NCBI GenBank assembly: GCA_017452115.1
Contig: JAFTNB010000100.1
Coordinates: forward strand, 1 to 12,367
DNA from: Alphaproteobacteria bacterium
GTDB lineage: Bacteria > Pseudomonadota > Alphaproteobacteria > RF32 > CAG-239
DNA: 12,367 nucleotides
Reading direction: 5' to 3'
Below the pieces are notes generated by a model. It did no database searches. It was not told where the DNA came from and saw nothing but the letters and a program-made list of their open reading frames with translations. Shown piece after piece: positions 1 to 6,752 of the stretch. Within the stretch, counting starts at the first letter, position 1, and every line of letters starts with the position of its first letter. The position numbers and the translations under genes are program-made.

Positions 1-1205
1 AAACTTCTTTGTTAGCCAATCGAGATGGGCAAGAAGACGAAACAATAGATGTTTTGGCCGGTAAAATTAGTGAAAAAATCATTATTGACCGTAAGGATTT
101 TGACCGCTCTTTATTGCTGGTTTTGAGAGCAATGACAGCAATTACATCTGGAGATATGACAGAAGCTCGTGCTCATATTAAATTGTTGAAACAGGTTATT
201 GGAAAAGATCCAATTATTGATGTTTTGATGATGAAAATTTATAAGGGCGAGAAAAACTATGATAAAATGGAAAAACTATCTGAAAAATTGATGAAAAATG
301 CTGATATTCAGATGGTGGGAATGAAAGCTGCTGTTGAAGCTCAAATGGAGAAAAAAGAATTTAAAGTAGCTTTAGCAACCGTCAATAAGGCATTTGAACT
401 TCGTCAGGATTTGTATTGGATTATTGAAAGCGCTTATGAATTAAGAGCAAAAGCTGGTGATTGGGATGGTGCTATGCAAGTTTTGACTGCAGGATATAAG
501 AAAAAAATTATTCCTCATGCTAAATATGAACGTTTACGCGCTATGATTTTGTTTGAAAGAGCAAGAGAATATCATAAATCAGGTGATGAGGTTAATTTCT
601 TTAAATATGCTAATCAGGCAATATCTGCAGATGATACATTAGTTCCGGCAGCATTAGCATTAGCGGATTATTATAAAGCAAACGATAATCAGGTTCGTAA
701 AGCTGAAGCAGTTTTGTTTAGTATATGGAAAAAAAATCCGACAGATGAAATTGCTTATGCTTATATAAATTTGCTTGATGATTTAGATGGAAAAGAAAAA
801 ATGCAACGTTTGGAAACATTGTTAAAAGTAAATTCATTGCGTCCTTCTTTGAATAATAGATTAATTGCTGAATTTAGTCTTGCAAATGGAGCTTTAGGTA
901 AAGCTAAGTCTGAGCTTGAGATGTTTTTGGTTAATAATCCATGTACTAAAAAAGTATGTGAGATGATTGCAGAAGTTGAAGAAAAATTTGATAAAGATAA
1001 AAAAGAAGCTAAAGCATGGCGTGCTCGTTATGATGCTTGTGCTGATGATTCTTTGTGGGTTTGTGCTTCTTGCGGTGCTAAAACAACAGAATGGCATGCG
1101 GTTTGTCCGGAATGCAAGGCTTTTGGCCAAGCTCAATGGCATTTGTATGTAGAACAACATAAAGAAGATATTATTGAAGAAATGGATGATGAAGACGAGG
1201 AATAG
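1..1205 (+). CDS. hemY: HemY-like TPR protein with C-terminal zinc ribbon, 5'-partial
   Basis: The reading frame is open to the left edge (first whole codon at 3), so the true start lies outside and the expected N-terminal HemY_N part with its two membrane helices cannot be seen. What remains is almost all helical, with TPR-like A/L-rich pairs. It ends in a metal-binding ribbon (W-V-C-A-S-C, ten residues, then C-P-E-C and a closing W) and an acidic tail (DDEDEE). This ribbon-after-TPR arrangement is typical of alphaproteobacterial proteins annotated as HemY, which sit near the heme genes and are probably inner-membrane scaffolds. LapB carries a similar ribbon and is the main alternative. The Shine-Dalgarno of the next gene (GAGGAA, 1197-1202) lies in its last codons, so the two genes are probably co-transcribed. 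Family assignment is good; molecular function is unknown. Confidence 0.62.
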   Translation, partial: TSLLANRDGQEDETIDVLAGKISEKIIIDRKDFDRSLLLVLRAMTAITSGDMTEARAHIKLLKQVIGKDPIIDVLMMKIYKGEKNYDKMEKLSEKLMKNADIQMVGMKAAVEAQMEKKEFKVALATVNKAFELRQDLYWIIESAYELRAKAGDWDGAMQVLTAGYKKKIIPHAKYERLRAMILFERAREYHKSGDEVNFFKYANQAISADDTLVPAALALADYYKANDNQVRKAEAVLFSIWKKNPTDEIAYAYINLLDDLDGKEKMQRLETLLKVNSLRPSLNNRLIAEFSLANGALGKAKSELEMFLVNNPCTKKVCEMIAEVEEKFDKDKKEAKAWRARYDACADDSLWVCASCGAKTTEWHAVCPECKAFGQAQWHLYVEQHKEDIIEEMDDEDEE

Positions 1206-1208
1206 TCT

Positions 1209-2648
1209 ATGAGTAATACCGAGCTAAAGCAAATTTGGAAAGATAATTATAGGGTAGTACCAAATGCTATGGCGGATATGAAAAAGGTGGCAGCTGTAGC
1301 AACGGCATTTAATTCTAATATTGATGCGGTAATTAAATTGTCTGGAGAACAAATTGCTAAACTTGCTTTAGATATAGGTATATCATGGATTCATTTGCAT
1401 CGTATTGGGCGTAGTAAAATTCATGGACCACGCGATTTTATTAAAGCATTAGTTCGATGTTTTTAAAAAGTAATTGCTGAAGAATGGATTACAGAAAAGC
1501 CTGAAGTGTATGAATGGTTGATGCAAAAAGTAGGGTATAATCGTTTGCAAATGGGGGGGCAAGCTGGAATTGTCGGTAATGTTTTAGCTGCTTGTGGTAT
1601 ACAGAAAGTTTATGTGCATACTAATTCATTGCCTCAGAAGCAAGCAGAACAATTTTTAAAATTAGATAATTTATTATCTTTTGATGAAAATGGGAAGCCT
1701 GTTCCTGCTTATACAATTAATCGTGCTGATGATGTTCCGTTAATTCATTGGATTATAGAGTTTGATAAGGGTGATGTATTTAAATATTTAGGACACACGT
1801 CTGTTTGTCCTAAGTCAAATAGATTTATTGCTACATATGATCCTTTGAATTTAAGTTTAACCATAAATAAGGCATTTGTTGATGATATAAAAAATCAAAA
1901 ACTTGATTATATTGTATTATCAGGTTTTCATGCTTTAACAATTAATACGGGTGGGGTTAAGATTATTAATAAAGCCTTTCCGGTAATTGAAGAGTGGCGC
2001 AAATATTCTCCTAATGCTATCATTCATTTGGAATTAGCTTCAACGCAAGATATTGCAATTAGAAAAGCTATTATAAATAAAATTGTTCCTAAAGTTGATT
2101 CTATAGGTGTAAATGAACGAGAAACAATAGATGTTCTTGAAGTTATTGGTGAAGAAGAATTAGCTCGCTTGTGTGAAAATGAACCCAATAGTGTAAATCT
2201 TTTTAAAGCATTATTAAAAATTAAAGAAAAAACTAAGTGTTCAAGAATTCAATTACATATGTTTGGATTATATATAACTATACAAAACAGTTGTTATAGA
2301 ATTACTCCTGAAAATAATCGCAAAGGTATGGTGTTAGCATCATCTGTAGCCGCTCATAAAGCTAAAACAGGAACAACAGATAATTGTGCAAGTGAACCTA
2401 TGTGGTCATTAGGACGAAGTGTTTCTGATGTCGGGTTGGAAGAATTACGAGCACTTTCTAAATATCTAAAACGTCCTAAAATGATGAAAACAGGTATTGC
2501 TGAATATGCAGATTTGGAAATAATTGCAGTGCCTACAATCTTAGTCGATAATCCTCTTACTTTGGTTGGAATGGGAGATACTATTTCTTCGATTTCTTTA
2601 GTAGGAAGTTTTGATGAAAAAATACGTTCTCCGTTTTTGAATAAATAA
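1209..2648 (+). pseudogene. ADP-dependent glucokinase/phosphofructokinase family, interrupted by one in-frame TAA
   Basis: Read through codon 86, this is a 478-residue protein, close to the usual 450-480 of the ADP-dependent sugar kinases (ribokinase-like fold, ADP as phosphoryl donor). Recognisable elements in order: F-N-S-N-I-D near 34-39 (sugar site), G-G-Q-A-G near 116-120, S-G-F-H-A-L near 238, H-L-E-L-A-S (H273, E275), N-E-R-E (302-305, metal-binding), and G-M-G-D-T-I-S-S with the catalytic base near D457. A TAA at 1464-1466 splits it into 85 residues and a same-frame remainder; translation resumes as K-V-I-A-E-E-W-I, which fits the family. No other lesion was seen, so the stop looks recent, or is a sequencing error. 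Start ATG 1209 has GAGGAA six bases upstream. A downstream fragment restarting at GTG 1506 would lack the N-terminal sugar-binding part. Glucose versus fructose-6-phosphate specificity cannot be decided here. Confidence 0.8.
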
Positions 2649-2653
2649 TTTTC

Positions 2654-2683
2654 TTGCAAATCCGTATTTTAGCTGTATATATT
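2654..2683 (+). promoter_or_regulatory. Putative rbfA promoter
   Basis: TTGCAA (2654-2659) is followed after 16 bases by TATATA (2676-2681), or after 18 by TATATT (2678-2683). A 12-bp perfect palindrome, TAACTTAAGTTA (2683-2694), lies directly at the expected transcription start and could be an operator. It is a visual match only, in AT-rich DNA. Confidence 0.4.
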
Positions 2684-2712
2684 AACTTAAGTTATGTTAA
2701 GGAGTTTTTATT

Positions 2713-3099
2713 ATGGCTGAAAAAAAAGAACCGTCTCAGCGTCAATTACGAGTTGGGCAAGAAGTGCGAAAAATATTGGCTTCAATGATTGAAAAAGGTG
2801 AAATTCGTAATTTGCAAACAATAGATACGTTGGTTACTTTGACAGAAGTTAAAGTTTCTTCTGACTTAAAGTATGCTTTTGTGTATTTGATGACAAGTAA
2901 CGGAGAAAAGCTTAAAGAGGTTATGGAAGGATTGCAACTGGCCGCTAATTTTTTACGTAAACAGGTAGGAGCAAAATTACAACTTCGTTATGCTCCGGAA
3001 TTAGTATTTAAAATTGATGATACATTTGAGCAAGTGGATTATATTGAAAAATTGCTGCGCGATCCTAAAGTACAACAAGATTTGAATAAACAAGATTAA
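2713..3099 (+). CDS. rbfA: Ribosome-binding factor A
   Basis: A 128-residue protein of typical RbfA length. It has the expected pattern: an N-terminal R-Q-L-R-V-G-Q-E-V-R-K-I-L helix, then a T-L-V-T-L-T-E-V-K-V-S-S-D-L-K-Y-A-F-V-Y strand pair, and a late L-R-Y-A-P-E-L-V-F-K-I-D-D-T segment, all conserved in the KH-like RbfA fold. RbfA binds the 30S subunit and helps mature the 16S rRNA 5' end. The start is set by TAAGGAG (2698-2704), eight bases before ATG 2713. In most proteobacteria it lies between infB and truB. Here infB is not adjacent, and truB is 2.3 kb downstream behind an accessory block. Confidence 0.94.
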   Translation: MAEKKEPSQRQLRVGQEVRKILASMIEKGEIRNLQTIDTLVTLTEVKVSSDLKYAFVYLMTSNGEKLKEVMEGLQLAANFLRKQVGAKLQLRYAPELVFKIDDTFEQVDYIEKLLRDPKVQQDLNKQD

Positions 3100-3140
3100 T
3101 GATTTTATGAGTTTTTATTAATTATTAATAACTTATTTTT

Positions 3141-3737
3141 ATGGTGAAGAAAAAATATAATTATCGTTTTGTTTTACCTAAAGGTAAAAAATTGTATTCT
3201 TTGGTTGTTGTAAAAAAGAAAAACAAGCAACAAGTTTTGGTTAATGATGTTTTCCGTTTTTATACTGTCGGTGATTATTTAGTATATCGAAAATATAATG
3301 ATAGTAAGTGGTATATTCGTCAACAAAATATCAAAACAGAAACTCTTTTGGGGCATGCTCAAAGCAGAGTAGCTTATTTTTCTTATAGAGATGAAAGAAA
3401 ATATGTTATTAGTTTTTTTAATCAACACGGTGCTTTTGTAACTAGAAGTTATCTTTATACTGATTTGGGATATTCTGGGGGTAAACAAGTTTTAATTTGT
3501 TGCAAAGAAGATGGTTACTATGATGTTTTTGTAATAAAATTTCGAGTTTCTTATGATTTGAATGAATGTCATTTGGAAGAATTTATACCGAATGACAATA
3601 TTACAATTTGTTATAATGGTAATTGTTTAGTTAAACAAATGGAATACGATAAAAGCAAAAAATGTTGGAAAGATGCAACAGTAAAAGAAAGTTGGTTTGA
3701 AAAATTTATGAATTGGTTGGAGAAAGTTCTACCTTAA
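3141..3737 (+). CDS. Unknown protein H1, paralogue of the gene at 4751
   Basis: Not recognised. A 198-residue protein rich in Lys, Tyr, Phe and Val in alternating strand-like runs, with no signal peptide or membrane helix, so a cytoplasmic beta-rich protein is likely. Blocks line up almost without gaps with the gene at 4751: Y-R-F-V near 8-11, Y-R-K-Y-N near 49, V-I-S-F-F-N-Q near 89, C-K-E-D-G-Y-Y-D-V near 121-129, C-W-K-D-A-T-V near 175, and an amphipathic C-terminal helix with W-F-E-K-F. It lies 41 bases after rbfA behind an A/T-only leader with no Shine-Dalgarno. No promoter of its own is clear, so it may be read from rbfA. A strong terminator follows at 3746. Confidence 0.72.
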   Translation: MVKKKYNYRFVLPKGKKLYSLVVVKKKNKQQVLVNDVFRFYTVGDYLVYRKYNDSKWYIRQQNIKTETLLGHAQSRVAYFSYRDERKYVISFFNQHGAFVTRSYLYTDLGYSGGKQVLICCKEDGYYDVFVIKFRVSYDLNECHLEEFIPNDNITICYNGNCLVKQMEYDKSKKCWKDATVKESWFEKFMNWLEKVLP

Positions 3738-3745
3738 AATTGTTA

Positions 3746-3781
3746 CCCCGAAAATTGCTAATACAATTTTCGGGGTTTTTT
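3746..3781 (+). terminator. Intrinsic terminator after H1
   Basis: A perfect 12-bp stem, CCCCGAAAATTG with CAATTTTCGGGG, has a 6-base loop and is followed by TTTTTT. It closes the rbfA-H1 unit on the plus strand. Confidence 0.93.
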
Positions 3782-3809
3782 ATGTGGTCTAAGGTGATGA
3801 ATAATATGA

Positions 3810-3841
3810 AAGTAAAGCACTGTTAATCCAGTGCTTTACTT
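3810..3841 (-). terminator. Hairpin after the beta-barrel gene
   Basis: A perfect 13-bp inverted repeat with a 6-base loop lies 11 bases beyond the stop codon of the minus-strand gene. The minus-strand tail is TTCATATTATT, so the U-tract is weak, but position and stem strength support a terminator or a 3' stabilising hairpin. Confidence 0.65.
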
Positions 3842-3851
3842 GATTTGTTAT

Positions 3852-4379
3852 TTAAAAACTATATCTTACACCTGCTGATAATTCTGTGATGTTATCTACG
3901 GAATAGCTATCCACGAAAGCATGTTTAAGCATTCCTCTTATGCCCCAGTTATCGTTGATATTATATTGAGCGCCAAGACCAACTCGTAGGGCTGTTTCTT
4001 CTTCGCTTAAAGAATATCCGTATCCTTCGGCTTCGAATTCATAAAAGCCGACACCAGCGGAAGCAAATAATTCAACATTGTTGTTTACCGGTAAATATCC
4101 AAATGCGTCGATACCATAACTGTTGTAGGATAGATCTATTCCATAAGATTCTGTTTTGGCGGAAGTTTGAACAGATGTTTCAAGTCCAAAATAATCAGAA
4201 ATTTTGGTACCAACGTTAAAACTGCCGATAACAAAATTATCGTCAAATATATTCCACGGCTCATATAATTCAGCGTGAGAATAACCTATATCGGCGCCGA
4301 CATATGGTTTGATATCGGCAGCATTAGCATTAAATGCAATTAAAGTGGCTGCACTAGCCAGCAGTAATGTTTTATTCAT
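3852..4379 (-). CDS. Small outer-membrane beta-barrel protein
   Basis: A 175-residue protein from the ATG at 4379. Residues 1-20 form a signal peptide (M-N-K, hydrophobic L-L-L-A-S-A-A-T-L-I-A-F, then A-N-A, with cleavage before A-D-I). The mature part of about 155 residues consists of alternating amphipathic strands with G/Y-rich turns and ends in V-R-Y-S-F; the final Phe is the usual C-terminal signal for outer-membrane insertion. It resembles the eight-stranded OmpA/OmpW-like 'OMP_b-brl' group; the ligand or role is unknown. The start at 4379 is preferred over an in-frame ATG at 4388 because AAGGA (4392-4388) is eight bases from it but overlaps the spacing region of the other. It is transcribed against its neighbours and has an unusually structured upstream region (4403-4608). 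Confidence 0.87.
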   Translation of the reverse strand: MNKTLLLASAATLIAFNANAADIKPYVGADIGYSHAELYEPWNIFDDNFVIGSFNVGTKISDYFGLETSVQTSAKTESYGIDLSYNSYGIDAFGYLPVNNNVELFASAGVGFYEFEAEGYGYSLSEEETALRVGLGAQYNINDNWGIRGMLKHAFVDSYSVDNITELSAGVRYSF

Positions 4380-4402
4380 TATGAACATCCTTTTTTTTAG
4401 TT

Positions 4403-4432
4403 AAAACAAAACCCACCAAATTATGAGGTGGG
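4403..4432 (-). terminator. Terminator inside the leader of the beta-barrel gene
   Basis: Minus strand: CCCACC, nine-base loop, GGTGGG, then TTTTGTTTT. It lies between the structured segment and the ribosome binding site of the barrel gene, so it either ends a separate small RNA or acts as an attenuator. Confidence 0.68.
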
Positions 4433-4608
4433 CGGATGTTCAGAAACCGTATGTAACTAGACGGCTCGGCTTATTTGGCTGAGCCTTATTCGCCGACATC
4501 CGTCCAAAATAAGACATAAGAAGTCGGCACATTTATTTAAAGTCGTGTGCACACGACTAGTTGCATAAAGGGTTTCTGACGCCCTAGACATATCTCTATG
4601 TCTAGAAT
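4403..4608 (-). ncRNA. Candidate structured leader RNA / attenuator upstream of the beta-barrel gene
   Basis: No gene is credible in the 371 bases between the two divergent starts, but the sequence is dense with complementary segments. Coaxial long-range stems: 4440-4448 with 4571-4579 (9 bp, perfect) and 4452-4460 with 4557-4565 (9 bp, one non-Watson-Crick). Inside them: hairpins 4463-4470/4478-4485 and 4543-4547/4552-4556, and stem 4492-4497/4523-4528. Outside them: a 9-bp hairpin with a GAGA loop on the minus strand (4584-4605). Segment 4433-4439 also matches 4496-4502, which would form a pseudoknot. The minus-strand reading ends in an intrinsic terminator (4403-4432), 11-12 bases before the Shine-Dalgarno of the barrel gene. 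I recognise no known family. Strand caveat: the two imperfect pairs are G-U if read on plus but A-C on minus. Confidence 0.48.
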
Positions 4609-4610
4609 GC

Positions 4611-4639
4611 AGTTTAGAATTTAAATTTAAAATTGTAAA
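4611..4639 (-). promoter_or_regulatory. Putative promoter of the structured leader and beta-barrel gene
   Basis: On the minus strand TTTACA (4639-4634), 17 bases, then TAAACT (4616-4611). Transcription would begin near 4605, exactly where the first hairpin starts. The match is moderate and the region is AT-rich. Confidence 0.38.
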
Positions 4640-4692
4640 GAGAATATTAGATACATGTTTGGAATGAATAGTATTTTTGCCATAAAAGCAAG

Positions 4693-4720
4693 TTGACAAA
4701 ATTGTTATTTTTGGTATTTT
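4693..4720 (+). promoter_or_regulatory. Promoter of H2
   Basis: A perfect TTGACA (4693-4698) is followed after 16 bases by TATTTT (4715-4720), 30 bases before the ATG at 4751. The leader that follows is almost pure A/T with no Shine-Dalgarno. Confidence 0.62.
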
Positions 4721-4750
4721 TTTTAAATTAACATTATTAAAAAAATTACT

Positions 4751-5350
4751 ATGGAAAGAAAAAATTATTTAGAACATCGCTTTGTGTCTTATAATACAGA
4801 CAGGAGATTGAGTTTCAGGTTAGAATGTAAAAAGTCTGACAAGTGGGAAATGGTTGATACGGATATTGTTTGTCACTATGCTTTGAATGGCAGAATATTT
4901 TATAAAAAATATGATGAAAATGAAGAAGTATGGTGGATGTGCGAAGTACATGTTATGCAACCGGAATGCTTGGGCAAACGCTATTTTGAGGGTGCATTTT
5001 TTTGTATGCATAATTTTTGGGTGAGTTTCTTTACTCAAGATGCTTTGTTTAAGAGAATAGTGTACAGCGGTACAATAACAATTGATTATAAGCGGAGTTT
5101 GTTATTTTGCCGAAAAGAAAACAAGTATGATGTTTATAAAATAGAGTATTATCCGGGGATTGAAGCTTCCGGATATTTGATACCTAAATATGGCCCTCCG
5201 ACAGAAATTTTACATGTAAATACCGGTGATGGCAAAAAATTGCATTTGCGTTCTCGTTTAAATCCTGACAAAACCTTGTATTGGCAAGAAGTTGATGTAA
5301 GACCATGGTATACAAAGGTATATCAACGTATTAAAAAAGCTCTCGTATGA
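4751..5350 (+). CDS. Unknown protein H2, paralogue of the gene at 3141
   Basis: Not recognised. 199 residues, rich in Tyr, Trp, Phe and Cys, with no signal peptide or membrane helix. It is colinear with H1: H-R-F-V near 9, Y-K-K-Y-D near 51, V-S-F-F-T-Q near 91, C-R-K-E-N-K-Y-D-V near 120-128, Y-W-Q-E-V-D-V near 177, and a basic amphipathic C-terminal helix starting W-Y-T-K. Sequence identity is low, so the duplication is old or the proteins evolve fast. It has its own TTGACA promoter, an SD-less leader, and a terminator that overlaps its stop codon, making it a compact one-gene unit. Two paralogues on either side of the barrel gene may mean a local duplication around it. Confidence 0.75.
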   Translation: MERKNYLEHRFVSYNTDRRLSFRLECKKSDKWEMVDTDIVCHYALNGRIFYKKYDENEEVWWMCEVHVMQPECLGKRYFEGAFFCMHNFWVSFFTQDALFKRIVYSGTITIDYKRSLLFCRKENKYDVYKIEYYPGIEASGYLIPKYGPPTEILHVNTGDGKKLHLRSRLNPDKTLYWQEVDVRPWYTKVYQRIKKALV

Positions 5351-5366
5351 GAGCTTTTGCGTTTTT
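5335..5366 (+). terminator. Terminator overlapping the H2 stop codon
   Basis: AAAAGCTCTC (5335-5344) pairs with GAGAGCTTTT (5349-5358) around a GTAT loop, with tail GCGTTTTT. The stop codon TGA (5348-5350) lies in the loop and stem, so the last codons of H2 form the left arm. Confidence 0.8.
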
Positions 5367-5374
5367 AAAGGAGA

Positions 5375-5403
5375 TTGACATTATTCATTCTATCAGGTAC
5401 TTA
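5375..5403 (+). promoter_or_regulatory. Promoter of the truB-rpsO unit
   Basis: A perfect TTGACA (5375-5380), 17 bases, then TACTTA (5398-5403), 21 bases before the truB start. It directly follows the H2 terminator, so truB-rpsO is transcribed independently of rbfA here. Confidence 0.62.
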
Positions 5404-5424
5404 TGAAAAAAGCGAGGAATATTA

Positions 5425-6336
5425 ATGTCTAGAAGAAGAAAAGGTGAAGATATAAACGGTTGGTTGATTATTGATAAACCGGCAGGAATGGGCTCGACAG
5501 ATGTAGTAAATCTGACGAGAAAGATGTTTAATGCAAATAAAAACGGACATACCGGTACTCTAGATCCTTTTGCAACTGGTGTTTTACCGATTGCTTTTGG
5601 AGAGGCAACAAAATTAATCCCTCAAGTGACTGATGGAATAAAAGAATATGAGTTTATTCTTTGTTTTGGGGCAGAAACGGCTAGTGGTGATACGGAAAGT
5701 GAAATAATTAATACTTGTAATAAACTTCCAACAAAAGAGGAAATTTTAGAGGTTATTCCGCAATTTATAGGGAATATTAAGCAAGTTCCACCAGCTTATT
5801 CGGCAATTAAAATAAACGGACAACGAGCTTATGATTTGGTTCGCAAAGGAAAAACGGTGGAAATTCCGGAGCGAATCGTAACAATTTATGATATGCAACT
5901 GCTTGAAATTATATCTGAAGGTAAGGCAAAATTTAAAGTACAGTGTTCAAAAGGTACTTATGTTCGGACTTTAGGTATGGATTTGGCTAAAAAATTAGGT
6001 TCGTTAGGTTATTTAACAGCTTTAAGACGGACAAAATGCGGAGTTTTTGCGATTGATGATACGATTTTGCTGGAAAAATTAAAAAATATAGTGCATATTG
6101 ATGAGCGTAAAGAATATTTGCTTCCGTTATTAACTTCTCTGCGCGACATCGCGGTTATAGCTGTATCGGAAGAAGATGCCGGAAAACTTAAGCAAGGACA
6201 GTCGGTTTCTCCAAAGTTTTATAATGTTGCTCATTTAATAAATTCGGAAGTTGCTGCTGTTTATAATGGTGAGTTGATGGCGATAGTGCGAGTTGATGAG
6301 CGTAGAATTGCTCCGATTCGAGTGTTTAACTACTAA
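5425..6336 (+). CDS. truB: tRNA pseudouridine(55) synthase
   Basis: 303 residues, normal for TruB, which converts U55 of the tRNA T-loop to pseudouridine. The N-terminus has G-W-L-I-I-D-K-P-A-G-M-G-S-T-D, followed by G-H-T-G-T-L-D-P-F-A-T-G-V-L-P, with the catalytic Asp at residue 47. Later come S-K-G-T-Y-V-R-T-L-G-M-D-L near 175-187 and L-R-R-T-K-C-G-V-F near 206-214, both family signatures. The last 60 residues match the C-terminal PUA-like domain. GAGGAA (5414-5419) sits five bases before ATG 5425. rpsO begins 18 bases after the stop, so the two form an operon. Confidence 0.96.
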   Translation: MSRRRKGEDINGWLIIDKPAGMGSTDVVNLTRKMFNANKNGHTGTLDPFATGVLPIAFGEATKLIPQVTDGIKEYEFILCFGAETASGDTESEIINTCNKLPTKEEILEVIPQFIGNIKQVPPAYSAIKINGQRAYDLVRKGKTVEIPERIVTIYDMQLLEIISEGKAKFKVQCSKGTYVRTLGMDLAKKLGSLGYLTALRRTKCGVFAIDDTILLEKLKNIVHIDERKEYLLPLLTSLRDIAVIAVSEEDAGKLKQGQSVSPKFYNVAHLINSEVAAVYNGELMAIVRVDERRIAPIRVFNY

Positions 6337-6354
6337 AATATAAGGAAAATATAG

Positions 6355-6624
6355 ATGTCGATTTCTAATGAAAAGAAACAAGAATTAATTAGTTTATATG
6401 GTACAAAACCCGGAGATACCGGTTCTCCGGAAGTTCAAATTGCAATTTGGACGCATCGTATCAATAGCTTAATTGAACATTTTAATGTTCACAAAAAAGA
6501 TTTACACTCTCGTCTTGGTTTGATGAAAATGGTTAGTAAACGTCGTCATTTGCTTGATCACTTAAAAGCAACCAGTGAAAGTCGTTATCAAGATATTATT
6601 AAGAAGCTCGAACTTCGTAAATAA
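6355..6624 (+). CDS. rpsO: 30S ribosomal protein S15
   Basis: 89 residues, the standard S15 length. Signatures include G-S-P-E-V-Q-I-A near 22-29, the [11 protein letters not shown] segment, [11 protein letters not shown] near 45-55, and [11 protein letters not shown] near 59-69, which bind the central domain of 16S rRNA. S15 is a primary assembly protein of the 30S platform. AAGGAA (6342-6347) precedes ATG 6355. The gene shares the truB promoter and is followed by an unusual intergenic region before pnp. Confidence 0.96.
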   Translation: MSISNEKKQELISLYGTKPGDTGSPEVQIAIWTHRINSLIEHFNVHKKDLHSRLGLMKMVSKRRHLLDHLKATSESRYQDIIKKLELRK

Positions 6625-6628
6625 TTTT

Positions 6629-6649
6629 AGAGAGGTTTTATGCGGTATC
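6629..6649 (+). repeat. 21-bp direct repeat, copy 1
   Basis: Begins AGAGAGGTTTTATGCGG and continues TATC; identical to 6770-6790. It contains an SD-like AGAGAGG four bases before an ATG. It forms the left end of the palindrome. Confidence 0.75.
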
Positions 6650-6752
6650 TAAAGTTATTTTACGAGTTCTCAAAAAATTCATGTATTTCTATATACACTA
6701 AAATTTTTTTCGCCTCTAGAAATAACTTTATCTATCAGCCTAAAACCACTCT
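6629..6752 (+). repeat. Long imperfect palindrome between rpsO and pnp
   Basis: The outer arms 6629-6660 and 6720-6752 are inverted copies with roughly five mismatches and one single-base gap. The inner 11 bases (TAAAGTTATTT with AAATAACTTTA) pair perfectly. Further in, an A-run pairs with a T-run and GTAT with ATAC, so nearly the whole 124-base segment can fold on itself. The strand is given for the transcribed direction only. Two readings fit: a double-stranded RNase III target like the one in the E. coli pnp leader, or a small non-autonomous mobile repeat (MITE-like). Confidence 0.6.

Noticed and set aside
1464..1466. TAA read as a sense codon (alternative genetic code)
   Set aside because: Other genes in the window, such as truB, rpsO and rplY, end normally at TAA.
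1459..1470. Phase-variable homopolymer slippage in the kinase gene
   Set aside because: Both one-base shifts in the T5-A5 run lead to stops within about ten bases, so slippage would not restore the protein.
4403..4608. tmRNA, RNase P, 6S or SRP RNA as identity of the structured segment
   Set aside because: No T-loop or tag-coding part, no conserved RNase P core, no 6S-type single long hairpin and no SRP tetraloop motif could be found.
4457..4699. 80-residue ORF on the minus strand in the divergent gap
   Set aside because: It overlaps the hairpins and the putative promoter, has an atypical Arg/Cys/Ser-rich composition and no ribosome site; it is most likely chance.
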